A stretch of 44,951 bases of DNA from Acidobacteriota bacterium (GCA_005808475.1 SYLY01000177.1:1-44951); one strand, 5' to 3'. Shown: positions 27,301 to 34,657, counted from the stretch's first letter. Program-made: numbers and translations. The notes: generated by a model from the letters alone, not told the origin.

Positions 27301-27724
27301 GATCACCGCGCAGGATGGGTTCCCGTTCACTCCGGGATTCGCGGGTGATCCATCGAATACGGGAACCGGCAGCCGCGCCGATGTCGTCGCCGGCTGCGAC
27401 TACAGGCAAGGCGGAGGGACTCCCTCGCGCTGGTTCAACACGGCGTGCTTCACGGCGCCGCCGGGTGCTCCGGTCTACCGGCGCGGCAACGCCGGCCGCA
27501 ACATCCTGCGTGGCGATGGATTCCAGAACGCGGACCTCTCGCTCTACAAGGAGTTCCTGTTCAGCGAGCAGCGCAAGTTCCAGCTCCGGTTCGAAGGCTT
27601 CAACGCGTTCAACCTGCACGCGTTCACGATCCCGAACGCGACGGTGAACGATCCCAACTTCGGGCGGATCTTTGGCTCGTCTCCCGCACGCGTGATGCAG
27701 ATTGCTGGTAAGTTCGTGTTTTGA
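24395..27724 (+). CDS. Oar-like TonB-dependent outer-membrane receptor with N-terminal carboxypeptidase-regulatory domain
   Basis: A 1109-residue protein with a TTG start preceded by GGAGAGG at about 24382-24388. After the signal peptide (MLLRYLPALVLPALLWCQGG) comes a carboxypeptidase-regulatory-like domain (about 22-105: ITGLISDQSGSAIPQASLAI). The plug follows at about 110-230 (VTELPLNGRDFQQLQLLSPG, TIDGSNASNQNGRG, EFKTETSNMSAEFGYG) and then a large beta-barrel ending in MQIAGKFVF. Very large Oar-type receptors are greatly expanded in Acidobacteriota and import or bind unknown organic ligands using TonB energy. It is divergent from the gntR operon and overlaps the downstream TPR gene by 4 nt. 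Confidence 0.93.
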   Translation: MLLRYLPALVLPALLWCQGGTVGNITGLISDQSGSAIPQASLAIRNTATNQTRQTATNSSGIYSANSLPVGSYEIKATAPGFQTSEVKDIKLDVGATLRQDISMRVGQVSETVEVAAQAPLLNTESASTGQIIEAKRVTELPLNGRDFQQLQLLSPGTVSGTNFQTGQGLSGGASSLTTTGTMNVSNGGRPGQVLFTIDGSNASNQNGRGIVLTPSIDEIQEFKTETSNMSAEFGYGSMTVNVSVKSGTNKLHGAAWEFLRNDKMDARPFFAARKPPLRRNQFGANAGGPVIIPKLYDGRDKTFWFFNYEGLRLRQGQTFAPSVPTARMRTGDLGELTNTMWDPATTAPNPNQANAFIRQPFPNNVIPGSRIDPIARFFLAPEWIPLPIQPGIAANLRREFSVPSHYNQQTVKVDHRFSDSDNISGRFSGKRAVEGSYGNYHGLNPFDPGANPKRPHGYNAVLNWTHIFSPTKMLDARASFSRAKVLFDTPNFGTTDFTTQLGIQGFGPGVSDVYPSYPVMNITGFTGLPQGFLLNYTSNNFEYTANYTMVRGKHTFKMGETFRSWHQNLTTSGQGSGTFGYTGTYTNNPANLSNTGAGLGDFLLGIPFSASRYVPPGWYYQRLRNNWAYFTDDWKVSPKLTVNLGLRWELNLPTTEKRQQFASFLPSARGGRGAIMVPNQKSVSPPFLQSSVERAWPFYSQFSVFATDVGISDKYLRAIGYHSWAPRLGIAYKLDNKTVIRTGYGIFWVQLDGNRESEFESVPFLIRESGILNDPFIPGRNTRNFLPAGSSFSQFATLLAHDPEARDFGYSQQWNFAVQRQLPGQFSVDLAYVGTKGTRLQSSRGINVPREGPGVVQPRRPFPDFGVITWNDQSASSTYHSFQFKVERRFHKGLSLLTSFTKSKSIDQDSTNGEGLYDPYNGRLMRGPSLFDVPRVFTTGLVWELPWLRASTGKAQRLLLGGWTLGALITAQDGFPFTPGFAGDPSNTGTGSRADVVAGCDYRQGGGTPSRWFNTACFTAPPGAPVYRRGNAGRNILRGDGFQNADLSLYKEFLFSEQRKFQLRFEGFNAFNLHAFTIPNATVNDPNFGRIFGSSPARVMQIAGKFVF

Positions 27725-28731
27725 TCTTCCTCTTCCTCGCGTTGTCGGTGGCGGCGGCTCAGGATTCTCCTGGGCTTGCCGCCTTCCACAAACTCGACCA
27801 GGCGCAGCGTGCGAATCCGCGTGATGGCGCCGCCACCAAAGCGTGGCTCGACGAAGCCGCGCGGCTTGCGACGCTCGCCGCCGAACGGATTGAACAGAAG
27901 CGGTTCGCGGAAGCGGTCACGCTGTTGCGGACCACCGAACGCGCGTTGAGCGGCGCCCCCTCGTGGAACAATCTGCGCGGGTACGCCGAGTTCAAGACGA
28001 ACAATCCGAAGTCAGCGCTTTACTACCTGCAGCGCGCGGTGCAACTCGATCCCGGCAACGAAGACTACGTGCTCGACATCGGTGAGTTTCTCGGAAGCCA
28101 CGGCGCGCATGGCGAGGCGGTGAAGTTTTTTGAAGTGGCGGCGAAACGCATGCCGCGATCGCCGCGCGTGACTTTCGGACTCGCGGTGGCATTCATCCTG
28201 CAGAACCGGCGTGACGAGGCCCAGCGTCTGCTCGAGGGTTTGGTTGCCGCGTTGCCGAAGTTCGAGCCGGCGTACAAGGCGCTTGGCGAGTGCTATGAAG
28301 ACGCGGGCAACGTGGATCGCATGGTGGAACTCGGAAAATCGCTGCAGGCGGTGAATCCGCGGAATGCGCTTGGATGGTATCTCGAAGGCGCGGGTCTGTT
28401 GCGGGAAGGCCGGACAGGCGCGGATTCGCTCGCGGCGTCGATCCAGGCGCTCCGGACCGCGATCGGGATTCAGCCGGACGAGCCGCGAGCGCGATTCCTA
28501 CTGGCCCGTGCGCTGCAGGAGAGTGGCGCGGATGCGGAAGCGGTCGCCGAACTCGAGAGGGTGCTGCGTCTCAATCCGAATCACGAGAGGGCGCACTACG
28601 TGCTGGCGCGCTTGTATCAGAAGGCGGGGAAGTCCGATGCGGCGAAGGCGGAGTTCGCCAAACACGCTCAGATCAAGAAGGGCGAGGCGAATTCTCAGTA
28701 CAAGCGGCTGCTCATCTCGATTCGTGAATAG
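27721..28731 (+). CDS. Tetratricopeptide repeat protein, exported
   Basis: A 336-residue protein starting with TTG at 27721, which overlaps the receptor stop codon (TTGA, 4 nt), so translation is probably coupled. A short hydrophobic leader (MIFLFLALSVAAAQ) suggests export. The rest is helical repeats with TPR spacing, for example AEFKTNNPKSALYYLQRAVQ, LDPGNEDYVLDIGEFLGSHG, PRARFLLARALQESGADAEA and LRLNPNHERAHYVLARLYQK. TPR proteins bind partner proteins; here the likely partner is the upstream receptor or its cargo. The first 60 residues lack clear repeat pattern. Confidence 0.87.
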   Translation: MIFLFLALSVAAAQDSPGLAAFHKLDQAQRANPRDGAATKAWLDEAARLATLAAERIEQKRFAEAVTLLRTTERALSGAPSWNNLRGYAEFKTNNPKSALYYLQRAVQLDPGNEDYVLDIGEFLGSHGAHGEAVKFFEVAAKRMPRSPRVTFGLAVAFILQNRRDEAQRLLEGLVAALPKFEPAYKALGECYEDAGNVDRMVELGKSLQAVNPRNALGWYLEGAGLLREGRTGADSLAASIQALRTAIGIQPDEPRARFLLARALQESGADAEAVAELERVLRLNPNHERAHYVLARLYQKAGKSDAAKAEFAKHAQIKKGEANSQYKRLLISIRE

Positions 28732-28913
28732 CGCGCGGTGACGGGCGCAAGCCAACGCGCCGCGTCAGATTCAGCTCGGGTTGAAGGTGCTGTCTACTAG
28801 ACGTTGCGGATCGGGCCAACCGTTCACGGCGTCAGGTTCACGAGATGGCGCTCGACCGGGCGCTAGATCCACGACACTGATCCAGGAGACCGGCATCGAA
28901 TCGTGCAAGCGCT
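28732..28913. other. Gap without a gene, leading into IS630 debris
   Basis: This stretch follows the TPR gene. Its end, read on the minus strand, may belong to the frameshifted tail of the adjacent IS630 transposase remnant. No promoter, RNA or gene was recognised. Confidence 0.35.
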
Positions 28914-29339
28914 TCACGAAGGCGGGCGTTGCCGTGGCGAAGTGTGCCGCCCGGCTTTCGGCTCCACCGCGCCAAACACATTGGCCGTGCCGCGCCGCTT
29001 GTACTCGTTGTCCAGCTTGGCTATTGCCCCGGGCTTGGCCGGAACCGGTCGCGCACTTCCGCGTGCAGGCTCAATGATTTGTCGTCCAGGGCAGACGACC
29101 GGCTCGGCTGGATCGTACGGTTTCTCCACCCTTGAGACGCCTTCCATCTTTTCGATGTACTCGCCGTCCAGTTCGGCCACACACCACATTTTTTCCCGCC
29201 ACGGCTTCAGGTCGTGGCTTTCGAACAGCACCGGGATCGTGTCGCGGCCGACTCGGGGAACCAGCTTGCGCTTGACTGCCTCTTGCGCCACCAACCGCCC
29301 GGTCCAGCGCGCCCGGCCCTCTGATACCATCGCAGTCAT
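28914..29339 (-). pseudogene. IS630-family transposase remnant
   Basis: The 141-residue frame contains EGRARWTGRLVAQEAV, HDLKPWREKMWCVAELDGEY, VEKPYDPAEPVVC and LDNEYKRRGTANVFGAVEPK. These match the middle of IS630 transposases in order. The usual N-terminal helix-turn-helix and the C-terminal catalytic part are missing. VVC is followed by PGR where the family has the first catalytic Asp-Glu (VVCLDE), so a catalytic residue is lost. The frame shifts after VEPKAGRH. It is inactive. Confidence 0.8.
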
Positions 29340-30051
29340 ACGGTGCCGCCTCGGCTACGTGGGGCGCCGTCACCCGATCGGCGCCATGCCTCGAGCGCGG
29401 CAAGTAGCCACGCAATTCTGAGAACAACGTCAGTCCGCGAGAAGCGACCAAGGATGCCTTCGACTTGCCGCATGTTGGGCCTTTCCCCGAATACGGTTTC
29501 ATGGGTGATGAGCGTACCGAGTCTGTCCACCGTTCTCGTCGGCATGGGAGTATTGACTATCCGTGGTATCCGCACCGCAAACTGTTCTCGGCATGTTTGT
29601 TACTGTAGACAGGAGGGAAACGCATCGCTGAATCGCATGAGGATACGGCGTTCGAATTGTTCTTGAGCCCGACTGGATTCTGGACATTCTGGACATCGTT
29701 CTCTGCACCTGCGACAACGTGCTCCATCTCGCGGTTTGGGGGCGAAACGTGCACGCAGTTGGGCTTGTACAGTCGGCGACGGCGCATGCAAATTGACATC
29801 GTTCCCCTCTTGGATCTTATCGCAAGTTTGTCCGACTGGCGCGATCAGGAACCGTATAGAGGGGAACACGCCGTTCGAAAGGGCGTGAGGACTGGTGCCA
29901 TGCTCGGACTGGTGGCAACGATCGGCTCTTCGGGAGACAGATGTCACGACAATTCGGGCCGTGAGCGAACGCTTCCGTAGCGCGCGCCCGACTCACCGTC
30001 AGGCTGTGTTGGCCCCCCTATAAGGGGTCTGATGTTAACATCTGGGCTACC
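29340..30051. other. About 0.7 kb without a recognised gene; lower-GC accessory sequence
   Basis: Base composition is visibly less GC-rich than the surroundings between about 29560 and 29830. One 79-codon minus-strand frame (29336-29575) contains GERPNMRQVEGILGRF and TDVVLRIAWLLAALEAWRR. I do not recognise it, and it ends at the IS630 remnant, so it may be a gene fragment. Nothing else coding is convincing. Confidence 0.4.
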
Positions 30052-30213
30052 TTCAGCACGCCTCCTCCCCCGGCGCCAGCCGGCCAATTGGCCGCGGCGA
30101 GGGGGTGATGCCGGTCCGGGCCGCCTGTTCCTCCGGCGAATCGGGCGGCCCGGGACCGATCTCTGGTATCCGATTCGATAGTGGCTCCCGGATCGGATCG
30201 GTAAGCATCGGCG

Positions 30214-30346
30214 GCCTTGCAATGCGAGCCGATCTGCGGGTGCCAAGCACAGTGGAAGTCTGGTCCGGATTCCCGACGAGGTAGTCGGCGATTTCGTCGA
30301 TATCCCGATCCGCCCGTGGGCGGACGACAACAAGTCCACATCTCAC
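30214..30346 (-). pseudogene. ParE-type toxin remnant
   Basis: Read from a GTG at 30346, the product has VRPRADRDIDEIADYLVG, the same start as the intact toxin at 17095-17427. It then jumps to STVLGTR because of an internal deletion and continues into copied smc-terminator sequence. One extra codon (a third Val) is inserted near the start. The toxin core is gone, so it should be inactive. Confidence 0.8.
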
Positions 30347-30474
30347 CGCAAGCCCGTCATCTTGGCGTGGCGTTCGACGAGTTGCGTCCGCTTGTGTTCC
30401 CAATATTCGGGGGTGATCTCGATCGGCTCGCCGGAGTTCAGCCCCTCGGGCAATCGGGATTCGGGCGCCTCCTC
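30343..30474 (-). pseudogene. ParD-type antitoxin remnant (C-terminal part only)
   Basis: The frame encodes SGEPIEITPEYWEHKRTQLV and ERHAKMTGLR before a TGA at 30345-30343. It matches the C-terminal toxin-binding tail of the intact antitoxin with a few substitutions. The ribbon-helix-helix N-terminus is absent because the copy is cut by the inverted-repeat remnant. Confidence 0.78.
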
Positions 30475-30813
30475 CTTCGGCACTCGCGAGAAATGACCCA
30501 CCTCCGCTCACGAAAAGTGACCCAGCTCACCGCCAAGTACCAGCACCAAGGTTTGGGCGATTGTGAGCGAGCCGCAAACGAGCAAGGTGCTCACGACTCT
30601 CGATACAAGAGTCGGCTTGGCGCCGTGGATACTCCTTCGAATGAGGGACCTCTATTTGTGCACCCGTGCGCCTTCAACGCTGAGGGAAGCACGCCTCCAG
30701 CGTCGATGATATTGCCGCCGCCTCCCATCACACGCGCGACGAACTTTCATCGGGTGGGCCACTCTATCTACTCTATCTGAGCAGAGGTGGTTCATTTCTC
30801 GTGAGCGCCGAGG
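30475..30813. mobile_element. IS remnant bounded by 30-bp inverted repeats
   Basis: The left arm (30475-30504) contains GAGAAATGACCCACCTC. The right arm (30784-30813) is its reverse complement at 26 of 30 positions. A second unit (AAAAGTGACCCAGCTCACC) follows the left arm at about 30513, resembling the repeated ends of IS21-like elements. The roughly 280-bp interior has no transposase. It is either an internally deleted IS or a non-autonomous derivative. Confidence 0.6.
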
Positions 30814-31012
30814 CTCATGCCTTGGGCATTGCCGTGCCCGCGCCCCTTTGGCCCGTTCTAGCTGAGCTAGCGCTCAGCGGGCCAAACAGGAAGCGCTGCT
30901 CGTCCCATACGCCAAAAACGGACTCCTGTGACCCGATCCTCGACATCAGCTTCCGCGATGGGCCGTGATGCGCGCGGTAACGGTGATAAGCTGAGATTCA
31001 CGATAGTGTCTC
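30814..31012. other. Upstream region of the DUF4238-type gene
   Basis: No gene is seen between the IS remnant and the start at 31013. The stretch contains an AGCTAGCGCTCAGC-type palindromic patch near 30859-30880 and no obvious promoter. Confidence 0.3.
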
Positions 31013-31867
31013 ATGTGGTTTCCGGTCATGAAGCAGCGCAACCAGCGCAACCGTATCGATCATCTTCTGCCACAAGGATATCTGGAAGGTTTTACCGACC
31101 CCGATGCCCCGGGCACGCTTTCCGTTTTCGACATCAAGAAACGCCGTTGGTTCGAGAGTGGTCCGCCCGCCGTCGGAGCATCCAGGGGATATTTTGACTA
31201 TTTTGACTATTTTGACTACTCCCTTGAAAGCCGACCAGACCAGACGGCCGACGAATCGTTTAGACGCTTCGAGGAGGACTTCCCGAACGTGCGGAGACAA
31301 ATGGTCGCAGCGGGATTCACGGGGTGGGAGCAGCACTTGGACTTCCTGTTGGGGTATGCTCAGATGCTCCGAGCCAGGACACAGATGTTCCGAGAACAGG
31401 AGTTGAAAAGTTTCAAGGGTCTTGAACTGCTTCGACTTAAGGGGCCTGCGGCGGGCGAACAGAGCACATTCGAATATGAACCTGTACCGGCCGAGCACCG
31501 GCAAGAACTGTATCGCAACATGGCAATTACTAAAGTGCGAGAACAGATTGCGAATGGCCCGAGCTGGTTTGGTAATTTTAGGTGGTTCCTCCGATATAGC
31601 GATGCGCTCCTCAGTCCGGTTGTTACATGTGACAATCCGATAATCGTCTCGGGGCCAGTTCACGACGCGAAGAGCTGCGTCAACCACGAGAATGCGTTGA
31701 TCTTCTTCCCTTTGTGTTGGCAGGCTTGTTTAATCGGGAGTCACGTGTCGTGCGATCCGCCAACCGATATCTTTGATCAAAGAACTCTGGCCAGGATTCG
31801 TTCGCGCTACCTCACAGCGAGTTGCCGTTTTGCATACTCACCCAGACGGCTGGATCCACTCCGATGA
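31013..31867 (+). CDS. DUF4238 family protein
   Basis: A 284-residue protein. The start QRNRIDHLLPQGYLEGFTDP resembles the DUF4238 N-terminal pattern (His, Pro-Gln, Tyr-Leu, Phe-Thr-Asp), followed by LSVFDIKKRRWFES. The C-terminal half has WFLRYSDALLSPVVTCDNPI and NHENALIFFPLCWQACLIGS, corresponding to the family's SDNPV...FPLS-type segment. Function is unknown; there is no signal peptide. YFD is repeated in tandem (GYFDYFDYFDYS, DNA 31190-31216). It is the only intact gene inside an IS-rich decayed region and is less GC-rich than its neighbours, pointing to horizontal acquisition. An alternative ATG is at 31028. Confidence 0.75.
   Translation: MWFPVMKQRNQRNRIDHLLPQGYLEGFTDPDAPGTLSVFDIKKRRWFESGPPAVGASRGYFDYFDYFDYSLESRPDQTADESFRRFEEDFPNVRRQMVAAGFTGWEQHLDFLLGYAQMLRARTQMFREQELKSFKGLELLRLKGPAAGEQSTFEYEPVPAEHRQELYRNMAITKVREQIANGPSWFGNFRWFLRYSDALLSPVVTCDNPIIVSGPVHDAKSCVNHENALIFFPLCWQACLIGSHVSCDPPTDIFDQRTLARIRSRYLTASCRFAYSPRRLDPLR
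31190..31216 (+). repeat. Three perfect 9-bp tandem units TATTTTGAC within the DUF4238-type gene
   Basis: TATTTTGAC occurs three times without mismatch and in frame, encoding Tyr-Phe-Asp three times. Perfect identity, including codon choice, indicates recent slippage, unlike the diversified repeat in smc. Copy-number change would keep the frame. Confidence 0.85.
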
Positions 31868-32262
31868 GGGGTCTTACGCTACCATCGGTGCTACCTCAAG
31901 CCGTTCTTCTGTGTCGGCCTCATCCGCGTCCCTAGGAGAAGGCCGGACGCAGTCAACGGCCGGCAGCCTTGGCTGAGGGGAGCGGGCGGGGCGGGAGTTG
32001 CCGCCGTGACCCTGGCAGCTACCGCTAACTAACCGCCCCATCGGCCAGCCTTCCGGCCGCAGCCGTCCCCGTCGGACGAGAACTTCAGCGTTCCGCAACT
32101 ACCCCCAGATTTAACAAACTCAATCTCCCGCCGAATCTACAACCTACAGCCAACCCTATCCCGGAAGGCGCCGTCGGCAAGCGGACTCTCCCCGAACCCC
32201 ACTCTATCCTCGAACCGGGTCGAGACCTCGCGTCCGGCCACATCCACTCGAGGTAAGCAACC
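31868..32262. other. 395-bp gap without a recognised gene
   Basis: The first 34 bp (31866-31901) resemble 30022-30057 imperfectly (about 26 of 36 bases). The rest is pyrimidine-rich near 32100-32240 and should hold the promoter of the gene at 32263. No RNA gene or hairpin terminator was recognised. Confidence 0.35.
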
Positions 32263-33036
32263 ATGTCTCCCGCGAAAATCGAAGCCAACCGCGCCAACGC
32301 CGCCCACTCCACGGGACCCCGCACCGAACAGGGTAAGGCCCACTCCGCCCAAAACGCCACCTCCCACGGACTCACCGCCGCCTACCCCCTCGTCCTCGCC
32401 GGCGAGGAAACCGAGTTCGACGCCCTACGCGAAGGCCTCACCCTCTCCATCCAACCCGAGGGGACTCTCGAGCAGGTGTACTTCTCCCGCTTGGTCCACG
32501 CCTCCTGGAACCTCCGCCGCTGCGACCTCGTCGAGGCATCCGGTAATGGCGATCCGCTCGAAGCCTCCGAGCCCGCCATCTTTCAACGCGCCATCGACAT
32601 CGACCTTTACCGTACGCGCGCCGAGCGGACTCTCTTCCGCTGCACGCGGGAACTCCGCATTCTCCAACAGGAGCGGACCGTCCGTGGCATCTCCGCCGCG
32701 CAGAACTACCCGGTCCCCTCGGAAACGGTCGAACTGGTCGCTCCGATGGCGTCGCTACCGGAAGTGACCAAACAAACCCAACCGCCCTCGATCGAAAAGG
32801 CGATCCGATCCGAATTCCGCGCGATCGACCGCCAACAGATCAACATCATCGGCCAGGCGCGCGCCGGGAGAGAAGCCGCCGCCCCCGAGCCGGCCGGAAA
32901 CACGGACGAACCGAACGAACCCACCACCCCCGCGCCCTCCGCGGCCACGTACCGCCGCGACCAGCCTAAGACCGGCCGCAACGAGCCCTGCCCCTGCGCT
33001 TCCGGCTTGAAGTACAAGCGCTGCTGCGGACGATGA
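32263..33036 (+). CDS. Protein with acidobacterial N-terminal 'NRANAxxSTGPRT' motif and C-terminal SEC-C zinc motif
   Basis: A 257-residue cytoplasmic protein. The N-terminus [19 protein letters not shown] and [15 protein letters not shown] belongs to a paralogous family common in Acidobacteria and Planctomycetes, with no known function. The middle is helical ([20 protein letters not shown]). A disordered Pro/Ala/Thr-rich section (about 200-235) leads to the C-terminal SEC-C motif [20 protein letters not shown], whose Cys residues bind zinc and which in SecA contacts ribosome and SecB. A role in nucleic-acid or translation-related binding is inference. It ends a few bases from the convergent gene at 33037. 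Confidence 0.85.
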   Translation: MSPAKIEANRANAAHSTGPRTEQGKAHSAQNATSHGLTAAYPLVLAGEETEFDALREGLTLSIQPEGTLEQVYFSRLVHASWNLRRCDLVEASGNGDPLEASEPAIFQRAIDIDLYRTRAERTLFRCTRELRILQQERTVRGISAAQNYPVPSETVELVAPMASLPEVTKQTQPPSIEKAIRSEFRAIDRQQINIIGQARAGREAAAPEPAGNTDEPNEPTTPAPSAATYRRDQPKTGRNEPCPCASGLKYKRCCGR

Positions 33037-33504
33037 CTATTCCTCCAGCGGAATCAGCCTGCCCGAGATCGACGCCGATAGAGCTCCGGAAGCGAAATCG
33101 CCGAACGCCAGGTAGACGAACACCGTGGTGCCAGGGTCGGCGTGGACGGAAACCGGGCGGCCGGCGAATCCCTCCGATGCGCAGCCGCTCGCGCCCGTGG
33201 CGCCGGAGACGACGAAGTGGCGCACCTGCTGCCGCTCGACGGTAGTATCCAGCGCCAACGAGAATGGCGCCACTCCGCAGGACGCCGCCGCCGCGCTGGC
33301 ATCCTCGATCTGAAGCCGGAACCCGGCAGGCACCGTGTACAGCGGCGCGTTCAACCCCCGGGCGTTGGCGGGAGCCGTGATGCGCGCCTGCATCGGCCGT
33401 CCGGCGCCTACAGCCGAACGGGCCTCGGCCCGCCGGGAATGGACAGCCAATACCGCCGCGATCGCGGCCGCCGCCGCCAATCCCCGCATGGCCTTCTGGT
33501 TCAT
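33037..33504 (-). CDS. Small secreted protein of unknown function
   Basis: A 155-residue protein with an Ala-rich signal peptide (MRGLAAAAAIAAVLAVHS). The mature part is beta-rich: APLYTVPAGFRLQIEDASAA, FSLALDTTVERQQVRHFVVS, GTTVFVYLAFGD and SASISGRLIPLEE, with two Cys that could form a disulfide. I do not recognise a family. It is convergent with the SEC-C gene and divergent from the DUF3500 gene 78 bp away. Confidence 0.68.
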   Translation of the reverse strand: MNQKAMRGLAAAAAIAAVLAVHSRRAEARSAVGAGRPMQARITAPANARGLNAPLYTVPAGFRLQIEDASAAAASCGVAPFSLALDTTVERQQVRHFVVSGATGASGCASEGFAGRPVSVHADPGTTVFVYLAFGDFASGALSASISGRLIPLEE

Positions 33505-33582
33505 GCCGCAGTGGACGCGCCCCGCGCCCGTCCCGTTTCAATCGGCGCGGCCATGGTAGAATTGCGCGAAAAGGATGGAAGC

Positions 33583-34617
33583 ATGAGACAAAACGTCATC
33601 CGCTCGATCTCGGCTCTCGCTTGCGCGATCGCGCTAGCCGGCGCCTACCGGAAAACACACTCGAACGAGGCCATGGCGCAAGCGGCGGGGAACTTCCTCT
33701 CCATCCTGCCCGCCGATCAACAAGCCAAGGCAACCTTCCCGTTCGACGACAAGGAGCGCCTCAACTGGCACTTCATCCCGAAGGAACGGAAGGGCCTCCC
33801 ATTGAAGGAAATGGACGCCGGCCAGCAAGCGCTGGCGCAGGCCTTGCTGAGTTCGGGCCTCAGCGCGGCCGGCCAAGGCAAGGCGAACTCGATCCGCAGC
33901 CTCGAGCCCGTTTTGCGCGACCAGGAGAAGGATACGCGCGGACGGCGTGACGCGCTCGGATATTTCGTCACCGTCTTCGGCAAGCCGTCGTCCTCGGAGA
34001 ACTGGGGCTGGCGGTTCGAAGGCCATCACCTCGCGCTGAACTACAACGTGATCAAAGGCCGCGCCGTCGCCACTTCGCCGACATTCATGGGCTCCAATCC
34101 CGCCGAGATCAAGGATGGGCCGCGCAAGGGGTTCCGCGTCCTCGCCCGTGAAGAGGATCTGGCGCGCGAACTGCTCATGTCGCTGGACGCCAAACAGAAG
34201 CCGATGGCGCTGCTGAGCGCCGAAGCGCCCAAGGACATCGTCACCGCCGCCAACGTCAAAGTCCAACCGCTCGACCCGAAGGGCATCGCGGCCTCCAAGC
34301 TGTCCAAGAAGCAGATGGACATGCTCATGACGCTCGTCGGCGAGTATGCGGGCAACATGCCGGAAGACCTGGAAGCGGCGCGCATGGAAGGCGTCCGCAA
34401 AGGCGGGCTCGACAAGATCCACTTCGCCTGGATGGGCGGCCCCGATCGCGGCCAGCCCCACTACTATCGCGTCCAGGGGCCGAGCTTCCTGATCGAGTAC
34501 GACAACACGCAGAACAACGCCAACCACGTCCACTCGGTGTGGCGCGACTTCAACGGCGATTTCGGCGCCGATCTATTGATGGCGCATTACCAGCAGTTCC
34601 ACTTGGCTCGCCGGTAA
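33583..34617 (+). CDS. DUF3500 family protein, exported
   Basis: A 344-residue protein. I chose ATG 33583, with AAAAGGATGG just upstream and a signal-like N-terminus (MRQNVIRSISALACAIALAG); the frame is open much further upstream but that part is an overlap with the antisense gene. DUF3500 landmarks are FLSILPADQQAKATFPFDDK, RLNWHFIPKERKGLPLKEM, YFVTVFGKPSSSENWGWRFE, GHHLALNYNVIKG, HFAWMGGPDRGQPHYYRVQG and FLIEYDNTQNNANHVHSVWR. The His/Glu-rich motifs suggest a metal-dependent enzyme, but no reaction is established. It appears monocistronic, ending at a strong hairpin. Confidence 0.9.
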   Translation: MRQNVIRSISALACAIALAGAYRKTHSNEAMAQAAGNFLSILPADQQAKATFPFDDKERLNWHFIPKERKGLPLKEMDAGQQALAQALLSSGLSAAGQGKANSIRSLEPVLRDQEKDTRGRRDALGYFVTVFGKPSSSENWGWRFEGHHLALNYNVIKGRAVATSPTFMGSNPAEIKDGPRKGFRVLAREEDLARELLMSLDAKQKPMALLSAEAPKDIVTAANVKVQPLDPKGIAASKLSKKQMDMLMTLVGEYAGNMPEDLEAARMEGVRKGGLDKIHFAWMGGPDRGQPHYYRVQGPSFLIEYDNTQNNANHVHSVWRDFNGDFGADLLMAHYQQFHLARR

Positions 34618-34626
34618 GCTCATTGG

Positions 34627-34645
34627 GCGGCCCCGACCGGGCCGC
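34627..34645. terminator. Hairpin between the DUF3500 and FmdB-type genes
   Basis: GCGGCCC (34627-34633) pairs perfectly with GGGCCGC (34639-34645) around a 5-nt loop, followed by TCTTCC. It starts 9 bp after the DUF3500 stop and ends 12 bp before the end of the convergent zinc-ribbon gene, so it may serve both transcripts. Confidence 0.6.
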
Positions 34646-34657
34646 TCTTCCCTACCC

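Larger units (their letters stand above)
30052..30474. repeat. Degraded second copy of the smc tail, its hairpin and the toxin-antitoxin region
   Basis: 30052-30213 matches 16921-17083 nearly base for base: the last 19 codons of smc including the stop, the GC-rich hairpin and the spacer. 30214-30474 then matches 17259 to about 17550 with two deletions, one removing about 175 bp of the toxin 3' end and one removing about 35 bp inside it. The copy breaks off where the inverted-repeat remnant at 30475 begins. Confidence 0.88.

Noticed and set aside
29336-29575. 79-codon minus-strand frame beside the IS630 remnant
   Set aside because: No recognised family, no ribosome-binding site, and a location in decayed DNA. 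Kept only as a note in the gap entry.
33142-33582. N-terminal extension of the DUF3500 gene
   Set aside because: It is antisense to the small secreted protein gene, is Arg-rich, and would hide the signal-like N-terminus and ribosome-binding site at 33583.
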